Assembly: GCA_035295125.1 (NCBI GenBank)
Contig: DATGJP010000084.1
Location: 1 to 64,000 of the forward strand
Source of the DNA: JAICMB01 sp035295125
Lineage (GTDB): Bacteria > Acidobacteriota > Terriglobia > Bryobacterales > Bryobacteraceae
Reading direction: 5' to 3'
Length of the DNA stretch: 64,000 bases
Notes under the pieces: model-generated
Told to the model about the DNA's origin: nothing
Database searches by the model: none
Seen by the model: the letters and a program-made list of their open reading frames with translations, nothing else
Shown here: piece after piece, positions 25,628 to 34,639 of the stretch
Numbering within the stretch: position 1 is the stretch's first letter
How the letters are laid out: the number at the start of each line of letters is the position of its first letter
Position numbers and translations under genes: made by a program

Positions 25628-26068
25628 CTAAGCAGGACCAAACGCGCCCGCAAGAATCGCGGCGCCCGCATTGGAGATGCTCACTACGTCGCCATTTTGC
25701 ACGGCCGGGACTACAGCGCCGTGATCGGAATCCAGTTCCAGTTCACCGGATCCATTTGCTGAAAGTGTGATTTGACCGACCTGCACCGGCGCATTGGTCC
25801 CGCTCTGAAGAGACACCGTGAGGACCGTACCAGCCGGCAGATTAACCCGCTCCACCTCGACCTGCAGACGCGTGCGCGACGACTCCGAACGGAAATCAGC
25901 GCTGCCTTCGGGCGTGACGGACTGAATGGCCTGGCCCGTCAATTTCGCACGGAGGCGAACTTGCTGATTTTGATTGTCGTTACCATGATCGGCCCGGACG
26001 CTGTGGGCAACGGTCATGGCAAGCAACGTCGCCGCCAAGACTGCATGGATTCGAAACGCTCTATTCAT
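25628..26068 (-). CDS. Small secreted beta-rich protein of unknown function
   Basis: About 146 residues: signal peptide (MNRAFRIHAVLAATLLAMTVAHSVRA), then a charged linker rich in Asn/Gln and a beta-sandwich-like region (RLRAKLTGQAIQSVTPEGSA, VEVERVNLPAGTVLTVSLQ, GELELDSDHGAVVPAVQNGD). This composition is seen in secreted acidobacterial proteins. AAGGAC precedes the start at good spacing. It is in line with the HAF-like gene downstream, about 80 bases away. Confidence 0.7.
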   Translation of the reverse strand: MNRAFRIHAVLAATLLAMTVAHSVRADHGNDNQNQQVRLRAKLTGQAIQSVTPEGSADFRSESSRTRLQVEVERVNLPAGTVLTVSLQSGTNAPVQVGQITLSANGSGELELDSDHGAVVPAVQNGDVVSISNAGAAILAGAFGPA

Positions 26069-26190
26069 CGTTAGTCTTGTCCTTTTTATAAAGATTGCCA
26101 TCGAGTGGCATTGACCTCTGAGACGAGACGGTCAGGGCGGCGGAACAACAATTCCTTGGCTGCCGATAGCGGCAGACGAGATAATCAGCT

Positions 26191-28665
26191 TTGAGACTCA
26201 CGTGCACCATCGCCTTGGCGACGGCCTCGCTGCTTGTGGCCGGCACTCATCTTGACGAAGGCCTCGAGTTGCAGCGGGCCGGGAAAATCAAGGAAGCCGA
26301 CCGATCGCTGAGGGCTGCCATCACGGATCTGCGCGGGTCCGGGAACCAAAAGGACCTGCTGCGGGCCCTTAGCATCGAAAGTTGGGTCTCGGTGTCGCTC
26401 GGGAACTATCCCGACGGAATCGAGCAGGCCGGCGAAGCGGTTGAGCTGCGGCGCGCGCTGCACGATGAAAGGCACGTGGCGGATGACTTAAACACTATCG
26501 CGCTGGCCAATCAGAATCTGGGAAGATACCCCGCGGCAATCGCTTATTTCGAAGAGGCGCTGAACGCGGATCGCGCGGCCGGCGACCGCGAAGGCGAGAT
26601 CACTCGGCTCAGCAACATCGGCGGCATTTACTTTTTTGAAGGGCAGTACCTGGAAGCGCTGAAATCGTACGAAAATGCGAAGGCGAAGGTGGACGCTGCA
26701 CCCTCAGAGCCGTGGACGCCGCGGCGCCGCCAGATCGTCCTGGGAAATCTCGCGGCGGTTTACCAGCGGCTGGGCCAGGAGGAGACGGCTCTCGACTTAT
26801 ATCGTTCGCTGATGGCATCGCGGCAAGCCATGCCCGCCCGAGAGCGTGCCCAACTGCTGCTGAACCAGGGAGCGCTCTACCGGCGGTTGGGGGATCCGTT
26901 CAAAGCCGTTGAACTGTACCGGTCGGCACAGGATCTTTATGCCGTGGAGCACTACAGCGACGGTGAGATCGGAGCGCTGCGAAATACCGGAATCGCACGC
27001 GCCGTTGATCTGAACGATTTACCAGGCGCGCTCGACGCGTTCGGCACGGCACTGGGGCTGGCGGAGAAATCATCGAATCAGCGTGGGATTGTTCAAGCCA
27101 GCCTGTATCGCGGCGAGACGCTTCGGCGGTTGCATCGTTTTAAAGAGGCGGAGAGCGACGCCGAAAAGGCGCTTGCAGGAGCACGGACGGCGGGCCTGGT
27201 GGAGGAGCAATGGAAGGCGTTGTATCTCCTCGGGCGCGTGCGGGAAAGCGGGCAGGATACGAAGAGTGCGGGCGAGGATTACATTGATGCCATCGCTTTA
27301 ATCGAGTCCATGCGCTCGGGGCTGCGGCCCACTACCCTTCGTACCGAGTTTCTGGCGGACAAACACGACGTTTACGACGCCCTCATTACGCTGCGCCTCA
27401 AGGAGCATGCTCCCGCGGAAGAGTTGTTTCGTTGGATCGAGCAGAGCCGCGCCCGTACCCTGGCGGACCGGGCTGCTCTGGGGGATTTCCGGGACGTGCG
27501 TGCGACTCAGTCCCGGCTCGGTCAGGGCTCGATGATTCTGGATTATTGGGTGGGACCTGACTCGATCGCGGTGGTTTGGATCTCTGCGGTTCAGGCCGGC
27601 GTCGTGCGGCTTGACGGCCAAGTTCAGGGCGCTGTTGAAGAGTTGGTTCGGTCGCTCGAAACTGGCGACGATCGATGGCGCGAATTAAGCCGAACACTCG
27701 GCGATACACTGCTGGCGGGCATTACACCGACGCAGCACCTGATTATCGTACCCGACGGACCGCTCAGCGAGATTCCTTTCGAAGCCTTGACGGTCCCTGG
27801 CGGTAACGCGCTGCTCATGGAAAGATCCGATGTGTCCTATCTTCCGTCAGCGCAATTCCTCAAGCGAGTGGAGGTATCGAGACGAACTCTTCTGCCCTGG
27901 CAGAAACAGTTGGCCGCTTGGGGCGACCCACCCGTTGCGACGTCGGATTCGCTCGCCCAAAACTGGCAAAGGCTGGCGGCCTCCGCCGATGAGGTTCGTT
28001 CGATCCAGCATATTTTGCCGGGGCGCTCAGAAATTCACCTGGGTGACGATGCCCGGAAGCGCTACCTGGAGGGCAGCCGCTTGGAGAATGTTCCGCTTCT
28101 TCTTTTCAGCACGCACGCGATTGTGGATCCGGAGAATCAGGATCGCTCGCGAATTCTGCTGGCCTCGGATTACATCTTTCAGGGCGACGTCTATGGTTTC
28201 GACCTGAAGGGAGTCTGCCTGGTGACGGTTTCGGCGTGCGACACCGCGCGGGGCAAGACGGTTCGGGGAGAAGGCGTACAGGCCTTCAGCCGGGCGTTTC
28301 TGGCGGCCGGGGCGGAATCGACGGTCACATCATTGTGGCGGGTTGCCGACGAACCAACCGCGTCCTTTATGAAGCAGTTCTACTATTTCCTCGCCCAGGG
28401 ACAGGGAAAATCGCAAGCGTTGCGTGCCGCAAAGCTGGAGTTGCTCCATTCAAAGTCGGGGCTGGCAAATCCGCGCTATTGGGCTGCTTTTGTGCTGACC
28501 GGAGACGCGCTCAGCCCAGTGCCCCTGGCGCTTTCCTGGAGCGTGGTAATGCTGGTTGGCGGCGCCATTCTGGGCTTGGGGGCATTGGTGGCGCGATGGC
28601 GCCTCAGGGCTGGGCGAACAGCGCTCCAAAAGGCAGTAGTGTTGACTGATTCGAATCCGCAATGA
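26191..28665 (+). CDS. Exported TPR-CHAT protein (caspase-like peptidase fold)
   Basis: 824 residues. A signal-like N-terminus (LTCTIALATASLLVAG) leads into about seven TPR-like helical pairs (residues about 20-330), then a CHAT domain. The caspase-type dyad is visible: His in LLLFSTHAIVDP and Cys in LVTVSACDTARG, followed by EGVQAFSRAFLAAGAESTVTSLW. A C-terminal membrane helix (SWSVVMLVGGAILGLGALVA) would anchor it. The start is TTG. The topology implies that the peptidase faces the periplasm, unusual compared with cytoplasmic TPR-CHAT effectors such as that of type III-E CRISPR. It is convergent with the next gene, with a 62-base overlap. Confidence 0.9.
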   Translation: MRLTCTIALATASLLVAGTHLDEGLELQRAGKIKEADRSLRAAITDLRGSGNQKDLLRALSIESWVSVSLGNYPDGIEQAGEAVELRRALHDERHVADDLNTIALANQNLGRYPAAIAYFEEALNADRAAGDREGEITRLSNIGGIYFFEGQYLEALKSYENAKAKVDAAPSEPWTPRRRQIVLGNLAAVYQRLGQEETALDLYRSLMASRQAMPARERAQLLLNQGALYRRLGDPFKAVELYRSAQDLYAVEHYSDGEIGALRNTGIARAVDLNDLPGALDAFGTALGLAEKSSNQRGIVQASLYRGETLRRLHRFKEAESDAEKALAGARTAGLVEEQWKALYLLGRVRESGQDTKSAGEDYIDAIALIESMRSGLRPTTLRTEFLADKHDVYDALITLRLKEHAPAEELFRWIEQSRARTLADRAALGDFRDVRATQSRLGQGSMILDYWVGPDSIAVVWISAVQAGVVRLDGQVQGAVEELVRSLETGDDRWRELSRTLGDTLLAGITPTQHLIIVPDGPLSEIPFEALTVPGGNALLMERSDVSYLPSAQFLKRVEVSRRTLLPWQKQLAAWGDPPVATSDSLAQNWQRLAASADEVRSIQHILPGRSEIHLGDDARKRYLEGSRLENVPLLLFSTHAIVDPENQDRSRILLASDYIFQGDVYGFDLKGVCLVTVSACDTARGKTVRGEGVQAFSRAFLAAGAESTVTSLWRVADEPTASFMKQFYYFLAQGQGKSQALRAAKLELLHSKSGLANPRYWAAFVLTGDALSPVPLALSWSVVMLVGGAILGLGALVARWRLRAGRTALQKAVVLTDSNPQ

Positions 28666-29746
28666 ATCCGAAGCTCTGCACCGGCTGCGTGGACGAGACC
28701 ACGACATAACTTCCCGGCGGCGGTGCGACATGGGTCAGCTCCGACGTTTCCGCAATGAAGCGGTAGCCGGATGGAACGTTAATGGTCGAGTTCCCGAGAG
28801 GTGTGTTCATTAATGAGTAGAGCGAGACGGTTACCGTGGCAGGCGCGGGGTTCTGGTTCTGCAGAGCGATTCCATTGAACATATTTGATAGAAGCACCCC
28901 AACAGGATAGATCGCGGTGGAATGGGTCACGGTGGAGAAGATCGGGACGGTGCTCTGGAGCAAAGGACGGCTGCTCTCGATGAGCGGAATTCCACGCATG
29001 TACGAGAAGTAGGTGTCCTGCGATCCGTCGGGATTAGTGACCTGAATTTTCTGTCCAGTCATATTGGTATCCTGCGCGAGAGTAAATTGAATCTCGCCGG
29101 GATTCACAACATTAATGGAGCCGGCCTTGATGGCATTGAGCTGCACCTGTGTCCTGGGCTCGAATCCCATGCCTTGAATGCTGACGATCGAACCGGCGGG
29201 CAGCAGTCCGCCGCCGGGAACGACATTGGTGATCGAGATCGATCCGCCGACGGTCACGGTCGCGGGCGGCGTCGGCTTTAGCGTAGTCGGACCGAGCAGG
29301 CCGAGTATCCAGGTGGAGGAAGGATCGAGGCTGAACTGAGTTTTGGTACCCACCGCTGCATCAGGGCTGACGTGCAACGCGACTGTCATGATCGGATAAT
29401 CGCTGCCCTGAGCGCCAGTGCTCGTGGTGTAGAAGATGTTCACCTGAGATCCGTTAATCACCGCCGCGCCGTTCACATCGCCGGTGGGATTGAACAGCTC
29501 GATGCCGAATACCCCGTCGAAGGTTGAACTGAAGCGCAAGCGCGGTCCTCCACTCGATATGGGCGTCGGTTCAGTCACCATGAATTTCATTTGAACGACA
29601 CCACCCGGGGGCGCCATTTCGTCCGGTATGTGCAAGGCTACCTGCCGGACGGTTGTGGGACCAGATGGGCCTGGGCCGCCTGTATCGGCCAGCGCGAGTC
29701 GTGCTGCCAGCGCACAGGCAATTCCGATGTAGAAGTGAACCTTCAT
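28604..29746 (-). CDS. Secreted protein with IPT/TIG-like domain, sigma-factor neighbour
   Basis: 380 residues with a signal peptide (MKVHFYIGIACALAARLALA). An N-terminal cohesin-like beta region (LRFSSTFDGVFGIELFNPTG) is followed by an IPT/TIG-like domain: ITNVVPGGGLLPAGSIVSIQG with GMGF and VTNPDGSQDTYF. The C-terminal part (SLYSLMNTPLGNSTINVPSG) resembles the beta domain of other secreted acidobacterial proteins. It lies about 175 bases downstream of the anti-sigma gene on the same strand, with a repeat element between. Its role is unknown; a surface or periplasmic signal target of the sigma system is a guess. Confidence 0.75.
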   Translation of the reverse strand: MKVHFYIGIACALAARLALADTGGPGPSGPTTVRQVALHIPDEMAPPGGVVQMKFMVTEPTPISSGGPRLRFSSTFDGVFGIELFNPTGDVNGAAVINGSQVNIFYTTSTGAQGSDYPIMTVALHVSPDAAVGTKTQFSLDPSSTWILGLLGPTTLKPTPPATVTVGGSISITNVVPGGGLLPAGSIVSIQGMGFEPRTQVQLNAIKAGSINVVNPGEIQFTLAQDTNMTGQKIQVTNPDGSQDTYFSYMRGIPLIESSRPLLQSTVPIFSTVTHSTAIYPVGVLLSNMFNGIALQNQNPAPATVTVSLYSLMNTPLGNSTINVPSGYRFIAETSELTHVAPPPGSYVVVSSTQPVQSFGFIADSNQSTLLPFGALFAQP

Positions 29747-29758
29747 TAAAGACCTCTA

Positions 29759-29891
29759 GCAGACTGTGTTTCAAGTCGGGCAGGCTGAATGCCCGACCCA
29801 TCTTGACTCGCAACCTGTTGAGCCATAAAGGTGGCATAGGCGGTTTCGTCTGCGCATGCCACTCTCAAAGACGTCTGCCATGGGCTGCTAA
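29759..29891 (+). repeat. Long dispersed intergenic element (copy 1)
   Basis: About 130 bases, starting gcagactg..., with the hairpin gtcgggcaggctgaatgcccgac, then ctcgcaacctgttgagccat, aaaggtggcataggcggttt and ctgccatgggctgctaaa. The reverse complement of 63474-63604 matches it nearly end to end; 31438-31503 and 49470-49545 match in part. It lies between the anti-sigma gene and the secreted-protein gene. Confidence 0.75.
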
Positions 29892-29921
29892 ATTTATTAC
29901 CGGACGATGGACAAGAAGTTC

Positions 29922-30668
29922 TCAAGGCCGTGGAACACTCTGGACCAGGCGGAAGCGCGCGAGTTCGGATTCCGCAATAGCCAGGCCGGCGGCATCGAGG
30001 GCCGACACCTGGATTAATAAGGTTTTTGCGGGTACGATGGCGGTCTGCACAGTCGCCGGGAGGTAGATATTCGGCGTTGCTGTCTCGGCGCTCCATAGTT
30101 CGGAGCGATCCACCTCCAGGAGACGAACTCGATAGCGCGCGGCCCGCGGAACGGCTTCCCAGCGGATTTCTGATGGCTTGGCAAATATGTCGCCGAGCGG
30201 GCTCAGTACGGCGACAGCAGACGATCGAAGGACCTGTGTACCGCCCGGCGACGTATCGAGCGACGGCTGCCGGGATTGCCGCATTTGAAACGCGATACCG
30301 GCGACGATGAGCACCAGGGCAAGGGTCGCGATGGCGGGCGTAAGCCAGGGCGTCGCGAACAGGCGTTTCCACCAGGAGGGCGAGTCCTGACCATATATCG
30401 GGCGCGGGGCGATTTCCCTGGAGCGGTCTCTCAGACGCGCGGTAATGTGTTCGACCGCAGGCTTTTCTTCTTCCGTAATCTCGTTCCGGGTGAAGGCCTG
30501 GAGCAGATGGAGCTCGGCCTGGCAATGGGGACATTCTTTGACGTGCCGGCGCAGCGGCACGGAGGCGCGCTCTTCGAGCACCTGCTCCAAGTCCTCAATG
30601 GAGAGACAATCCTTGCCGGGCGCCAGGGCGCGTGCGAGCAGGTCGTCATCGGGTCTGCGATTCGGCAT
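29922..30668 (-). CDS. Membrane-bound anti-sigma-like protein with zinc-finger and Fn3-like domain
   Basis: 248 residues (ATG 30668, with GGAGGAGG upstream; GTG 30674 is an alternative). The N-terminus contains a zf-HC2-like motif (HVKECPHCQAEL), the binding part of many anti-sigma factors. A single membrane helix follows (WLTPAIATLALVLIVAGIAF), then a periplasmic region with RWEAVPRAARYRVRLLEVD, a fibronectin-III-like signature. The first codons overlap the sigma gene's end by 23 bases, the usual arrangement for an ECF sigma and its regulator. It probably holds the sigma factor at the membrane until an envelope signal comes. Confidence 0.87.
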   Translation of the reverse strand: MPNRRPDDDLLARALAPGKDCLSIEDLEQVLEERASVPLRRHVKECPHCQAELHLLQAFTRNEITEEEKPAVEHITARLRDRSREIAPRPIYGQDSPSWWKRLFATPWLTPAIATLALVLIVAGIAFQMRQSRQPSLDTSPGGTQVLRSSAVAVLSPLGDIFAKPSEIRWEAVPRAARYRVRLLEVDRSELWSAETATPNIYLPATVQTAIVPAKTLLIQVSALDAAGLAIAESELARFRLVQSVPRP

Positions 30669-31269
30669 GTCCACCTCCTCCGCGTTTTCCTTGTTCGCGC
30701 CTGGTCCAACGCTCGAAGGCGCGTGCGAGTTTGCGGCGTGCGCTCACCACGTAGGCCTTCGCACCACTGGCGTTGGTGAGCTGCAGCGTGCGGGTCACGA
30801 CGTCGAGTGGCATTTCGTCGACATAGTGCAGTGTCATGACTTTTGCCTCGGTCTCATCAAGCGACTCCGTGATCAGTTGTCGAGCCACCTCTTGAGATTC
30901 CCGGCGCTCCAATACCGAGAGCAATTCCCCTGCGCGAAGATCTTCTAGCTGATCGAGCGCACCATCGGGGGCGAGAAGCGGAGCGGCGGGTCGCGATTTT
31001 AGCGCGTCCATACAGTGATTTCGAGTGATGGAATACAGCCAGGTGGTGAACTTCGATTGATGGCGAAACGAATCCAGGTGTTGGAAGGCCTTGAGGAAGA
31101 CTTCCTGGGCCAGATCGGCGGCGGCGTCGACATCGCCAGTCATGCGATAGCACCAGGCCGCGACGCGTCCGTGATGGCGCTCGAACAATTGATTGAGGAG
31201 TCGTTCGCGTTGTGGGCCGGTTTCCGAGCGATAGCGATCGACGAGTTCCTCGTCCCCTAATGGCCCCAT
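30646..31269 (-). CDS. ECF-type sigma factor
   Basis: 207 residues, RpoE-like. Region 2 is clear (DAAADLAQEVFLKAFQHLDS with FTTWLYSITRNHCMDAL), and region 4 reads VMTLHYVDEMPLDVVTRTLQL with the HTH-like SGAKAYVVSARRKLARAFER. It directs RNA polymerase to a small set of promoters, presumably including its own operon. Followed by the anti-sigma gene in overlap. No textbook ECF -35/-10 pair could be fixed by eye upstream of 31269. Confidence 0.93.
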   Translation of the reverse strand: MGPLGDEELVDRYRSETGPQRERLLNQLFERHHGRVAAWCYRMTGDVDAAADLAQEVFLKAFQHLDSFRHQSKFTTWLYSITRNHCMDALKSRPAAPLLAPDGALDQLEDLRAGELLSVLERRESQEVARQLITESLDETEAKVMTLHYVDEMPLDVVTRTLQLTNASGAKAYVVSARRKLARAFERWTRREQGKRGGGGHAESQTR

Positions 31270-31556
31270 CAGACCAATTGTAATGGACCCTCACAACCTT
31301 AGGACTTGTTTTTGAGGTGGGCGGAACAGCGTTTTTGCGGGTGGGTAGACGGCGGCATCGACGTACGCCGCGCTTCCGTTTCGAATGTCAGGATCGCGGC
31401 AATGTCTAGACCTGCTCTGTCTTTTCACGTTATCCGGGCAGCCCGCGGCTTGCGCAGGCGAAACCGCCTGCGCCACCTTGATGACTCAACAGATTGCGAG
31501 CCATACTGGGGCGGGCGGTCAGCCGTAAGGGGGCGAATATCATCACGCTCAAAGCG
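31270..31556. other. Intergenic stretch with a dispersed repeat
   Basis: About 290 bases without a believable gene. The centre (31438-31503) holds a reverse-orientation partial copy of the long element: gcgcaggcgaaaccgcctgc and ctcaacagattgcgagcc. The remainder shows no clear signal beyond promoter sequence for the sigma gene next to 31270. Confidence 0.6.
31438..31503 (-). repeat. Dispersed intergenic element, partial copy
   Basis: Matches the reverse complement of the long element at 29759-29891 over gcagcccgcggc, the gcgcaggcgaaaccgcctgc hairpin, and the tail gactcaacagattgcgagcc. Confidence 0.7.
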
Positions 31557-31895
31557 CTAACTCGTTTGCTCCCAAACCCAGGTTATCTTTCCTGGCTGCA
31601 ACGCAATGCAACAGTGTTGCATCACTTCGCCCGTTCCATCTTCTTTTTGCCAATCAAAGACTCCCATGAAGTCGTCCAGCCGGATGCAAATCTCGTTTTC
31701 ATGCTTGCAGATGAACATATCCGAATCGAACCAGGTACCTGCAGTATCGCGGCACAGGGTCGTTCCTTTTTCATATTTAATTGCCCCAAGATCCAAGGCA
31801 CGCCACTTCCCCGTAAGGCCGCTCCCGCCACCTTCGAGACGGATTCGAAAAGAAACTCCTTTCACGTCGCCTATTCGAACTGCATAACTCGGCAT
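31557..31895 (-). CDS. Conserved-looking hypothetical protein
   Basis: 112 residues starting MPSYAVRIGDVKGVSFRIR. The start is well supported: AGGAGGTAACC stands at ideal spacing before ATG 31895; the longer in-frame reading to 32063 would overlap the kinase gene and has no such site. The sequence is mixed alpha/beta with an Ile/Trp-rich middle (DLGAIKYEKG, WFDSDMFICKHENEICIRLDD). No signal peptide. I do not recognise a family. It follows the kinase on the same strand about 110 bases downstream. Confidence 0.7.
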   Translation of the reverse strand: MPSYAVRIGDVKGVSFRIRLEGGGSGLTGKWRALDLGAIKYEKGTTLCRDTAGTWFDSDMFICKHENEICIRLDDFMGVFDWQKEDGTGEVMQHCCIALQPGKITWVWEQTS

Positions 31896-32007
31896 ACCGG
31901 TTACCTCCTGTGATTTTTCGTCGGGGTCCAGTGCTGTCGACTTGCCCCATCTGGTTAACCGGAAACCATCGGCGGAAACTACAATCGGGTGTTGAGAATT
32001 TTTTGAG

Positions 32008-34611
32008 TCAGCGCCAGCGCGAGGCCTGGTCCGGCTTCCCCCACGCCTGGTAGAGCTGAGCAATCCATTGACGAGTTTGCTCTAAGACAGGGCGGTCGTC
32101 GGCCGGGATGGTGTTTTGGCGGTCCGCCAGGTGTTTGTAACCATTGAGCAACAGCGGCTCGGCTTCGGGATATCGATGCATGCCGGCCAGGGCGGCTCCG
32201 AGCATGCTTTGCCCGTAGTAGCGCCGCCAATTACCGCCGCCGGACGTGTCGACGCCTTTCTGTGCTTCGCGCAGCACCTGCTCTGCCTCGGTGAAGCGTC
32301 CCTGCTCGATTTCGACGAGGCCGAGGTTGATCATCGCAATTCTCGTCAGGGCATGTTTCGGCCCCAGGACACGCCTCCGAGCCTCCACCGTCTTGCGAAG
32401 CCAGGTTTCTGCTTCGCGCCACTTATGCTGCAAACGGTAAAAATACGCCATGCTGTCCATGGTTGAAAGGGTCTCCGGATGCTCCTCGCCCAGCAAGCGG
32501 CGCCGCCCGTCCAGCGCGCTCAACAACATCGGCTCAGCTTGCGCGTACTTACCTTGCACCGCATACACCAGCGCCAGGTTATTCATGGTGGTCAGCGTAT
32601 CCCTGTGTTCGGGACCCAGAAGCCGGCGGCGCACATCCAGGACTTCAGACAGGAGAGCTTCGGCTTGAGCGTAGTGCCCGAGGAAGCGGTGCGTTGCGCC
32701 GAGATTATTCATGGTCAACAAGGTCTGCGGGTGCTCGTTGCCTAGCACCCGCCGCATGATAGCCAGTGTCTGTTCGTACAGTTGCTCGGCCTGGGCATCC
32801 TTATCGAGGTTGGAATATTCGAGTGCGAGATTGTTCATGGCGACGAGCGTCTCAAGGTGCTCTGGTCCCTGTATGCGACGGTCTCGTTCGATCACATCCA
32901 ACAACAGCGATTCGGCCAGTTTATGATCGCCTCGTCCGGCGGACGCCACCTCGGCCAGATCATTCATCACGTTGACTGCTTCCGGGGTGTCCTGGCGCCG
33001 CAGACGGATCTGCGTCTCCATGACTTTCTTCAGAGTCTCCTCGGCCTGCGCATATTTGCCCTCGATGAAATAAACGCCTGCAAGCTCGCGCATGGTCGCT
33101 AAGGTGTCGGCGTTCTCGGGGCCAAGAGCGCGGCGCCGCAGTTCCAGCGCCCGCTCCTGCTGCTCCTGCGCTTGTGGATAAAGACCCAGCTCGAAGTAAC
33201 TCCTGCCAATGGTCAGCCGGATGGCGGCTTCCACCAACGGTTCTGAATCGAACTTCCCGCCGATTCGCGCGGCTGCGCGGTCCAATGCGGTGCGAACCTT
33301 CAAGTCCGGGTCGGGCTTGGTGGATGGGCTGGCTTGCCCGGCAGCGCTGGCTTGCGAAAGCAAGTCATTCTGCAGAAAGTCACTGATAGCTTTGGCGGAG
33401 TGCTCGGCTGCGACAGCACGATCGCGTTCGCGATTGGCGTTGATGATTCCCGCAACTAACGCCATGAACACCAGCAGCGTCGCGCTGACCAGCACGCGGT
33501 GACGGCTGACGAACTTCCTGACGCGGTAGGTCGCACTGGGGGGCCGCGCTTGTATCGGGCGGTTGTCAACATAACGGCGAAGATCGTCCGCGAGCTGTTC
33601 GGCGGAACCATAGCGCCGCTCTTTATCCTTCCGCAGAGCCTTGTTGACGATGGTCTCGAGATCCCCGCGATACGTCCGGCTGATCCGGCTGAGCGGCGCC
33701 GGATCGTCTTCGCGGATCGTCCGCACGGTTTCGAGCGTGTTCCGATTGACGTCGTACGGCAGGCGATCGGCGAGCAATTCGTACAGCACTACGCCAAGCG
33801 TGTAGACGTCGCTGCGAGTGTCCAGAAGGGCCGGTTCCGCGAGCACCTGCTCGGGACTCATGTAGGCCAGCGTGCCGATCAGCTCGCCGACGTCGGTTTG
33901 GCGCGTAACACGCGCATCGCTGTCGGTAATGCGCGCCACACCAAAATCGAGAATCTTGGGCTGCCCGGTTTCGTCAACCAATATGTTGCCGGGCTTCAGA
34001 TCGCGGTGGATGATGCCCCGCTGATGAGCGTGGTCGACGGCCTCGCAGACCTTTATCATGATTTCCACCCGCTGCCGCGTCGACAGATTGTGCGACTTGG
34101 CGTATTCAACCAGCGGCAGGCCGCGAATGAACTCCATCACGACATAGGGCTGCGGGCCGAAGCCGGTTTCGTCAGAGCCGGCTTCATAAATCTGCGCGAT
34201 GCCGGGATGCTGCAAGCGGCCCAGCGCTTCTGATTCCTGTTCGAAGCGGCGTAACACTTCAGGAACCACGAGACCGGGTTTAATGACTTTGAGCGCTACG
34301 GTTCGGCGGGGATGATCCTGCTCGGCCTCATAGACGGCGCCCATGCCGCCTTGGCCCACCAGGGCGACAATGCGGTAGTGTCCGATAGTGGCGGGTATGC
34401 TGCGATCGATATCCCAGGTGACAGCGGCTTGAGCGGCCCGTTCGAGTGCTCCGTCTTGGGATACGTCTTGCGCGAGCAGTGACTCAACTTCGCGCCGCAA
34501 CTCTTCGTCATCCTGGCAGGCCTGCGACAGGAAGGCGGTTCGCTCCGACGGAACGCATTCCTGGGCGGCATGATAAAGCTCCGCGATGCGCTCCCAGCGT
34601 TCCGCATCCAT
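32008..34611 (-). CDS. Serine/threonine protein kinase with TPR domain
   Basis: 867 residues. A short N-terminal helical region (ELYHAAQECVPSERTAFL) leads to a Hanks-type kinase: VGQGGMGAVYEAE (glycine loop), TVALKVI (Lys), IIHRDLKPGNILVDE, KILDFGVARI (DFG) and YMSPEQVL. One membrane helix follows (VLVSATLLVFMALVAGIINA), then about eight kinesin-light-chain-like TPRs (repeats of ALALEIRRRxLGPEH type) probably outside the cytoplasm. Such proteins are common in Acidobacteria and Planctomycetes. The start at 34611 is chosen because the longer in-frame ATG would overlap the sigma gene deeply. It faces the ECF sigma gene at 34640 head-to-head. Confidence 0.93.
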   Translation of the reverse strand: MDAERWERIAELYHAAQECVPSERTAFLSQACQDDEELRREVESLLAQDVSQDGALERAAQAAVTWDIDRSIPATIGHYRIVALVGQGGMGAVYEAEQDHPRRTVALKVIKPGLVVPEVLRRFEQESEALGRLQHPGIAQIYEAGSDETGFGPQPYVVMEFIRGLPLVEYAKSHNLSTRQRVEIMIKVCEAVDHAHQRGIIHRDLKPGNILVDETGQPKILDFGVARITDSDARVTRQTDVGELIGTLAYMSPEQVLAEPALLDTRSDVYTLGVVLYELLADRLPYDVNRNTLETVRTIREDDPAPLSRISRTYRGDLETIVNKALRKDKERRYGSAEQLADDLRRYVDNRPIQARPPSATYRVRKFVSRHRVLVSATLLVFMALVAGIINANRERDRAVAAEHSAKAISDFLQNDLLSQASAAGQASPSTKPDPDLKVRTALDRAAARIGGKFDSEPLVEAAIRLTIGRSYFELGLYPQAQEQQERALELRRRALGPENADTLATMRELAGVYFIEGKYAQAEETLKKVMETQIRLRRQDTPEAVNVMNDLAEVASAGRGDHKLAESLLLDVIERDRRIQGPEHLETLVAMNNLALEYSNLDKDAQAEQLYEQTLAIMRRVLGNEHPQTLLTMNNLGATHRFLGHYAQAEALLSEVLDVRRRLLGPEHRDTLTTMNNLALVYAVQGKYAQAEPMLLSALDGRRRLLGEEHPETLSTMDSMAYFYRLQHKWREAETWLRKTVEARRRVLGPKHALTRIAMINLGLVEIEQGRFTEAEQVLREAQKGVDTSGGGNWRRYYGQSMLGAALAGMHRYPEAEPLLLNGYKHLADRQNTIPADDRPVLEQTRQWIAQLYQAWGKPDQASRWR

Positions 34612-34639
34612 GACGCAAGATATAATACCGCGCAGAGCG

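Noticed and set aside
26191..28665. TPR-CHAT as a CRISPR type III-E (Craspase) component
   Set aside because: No CRISPR array or cas gene in the window, and the protein has an export signal and a membrane anchor.
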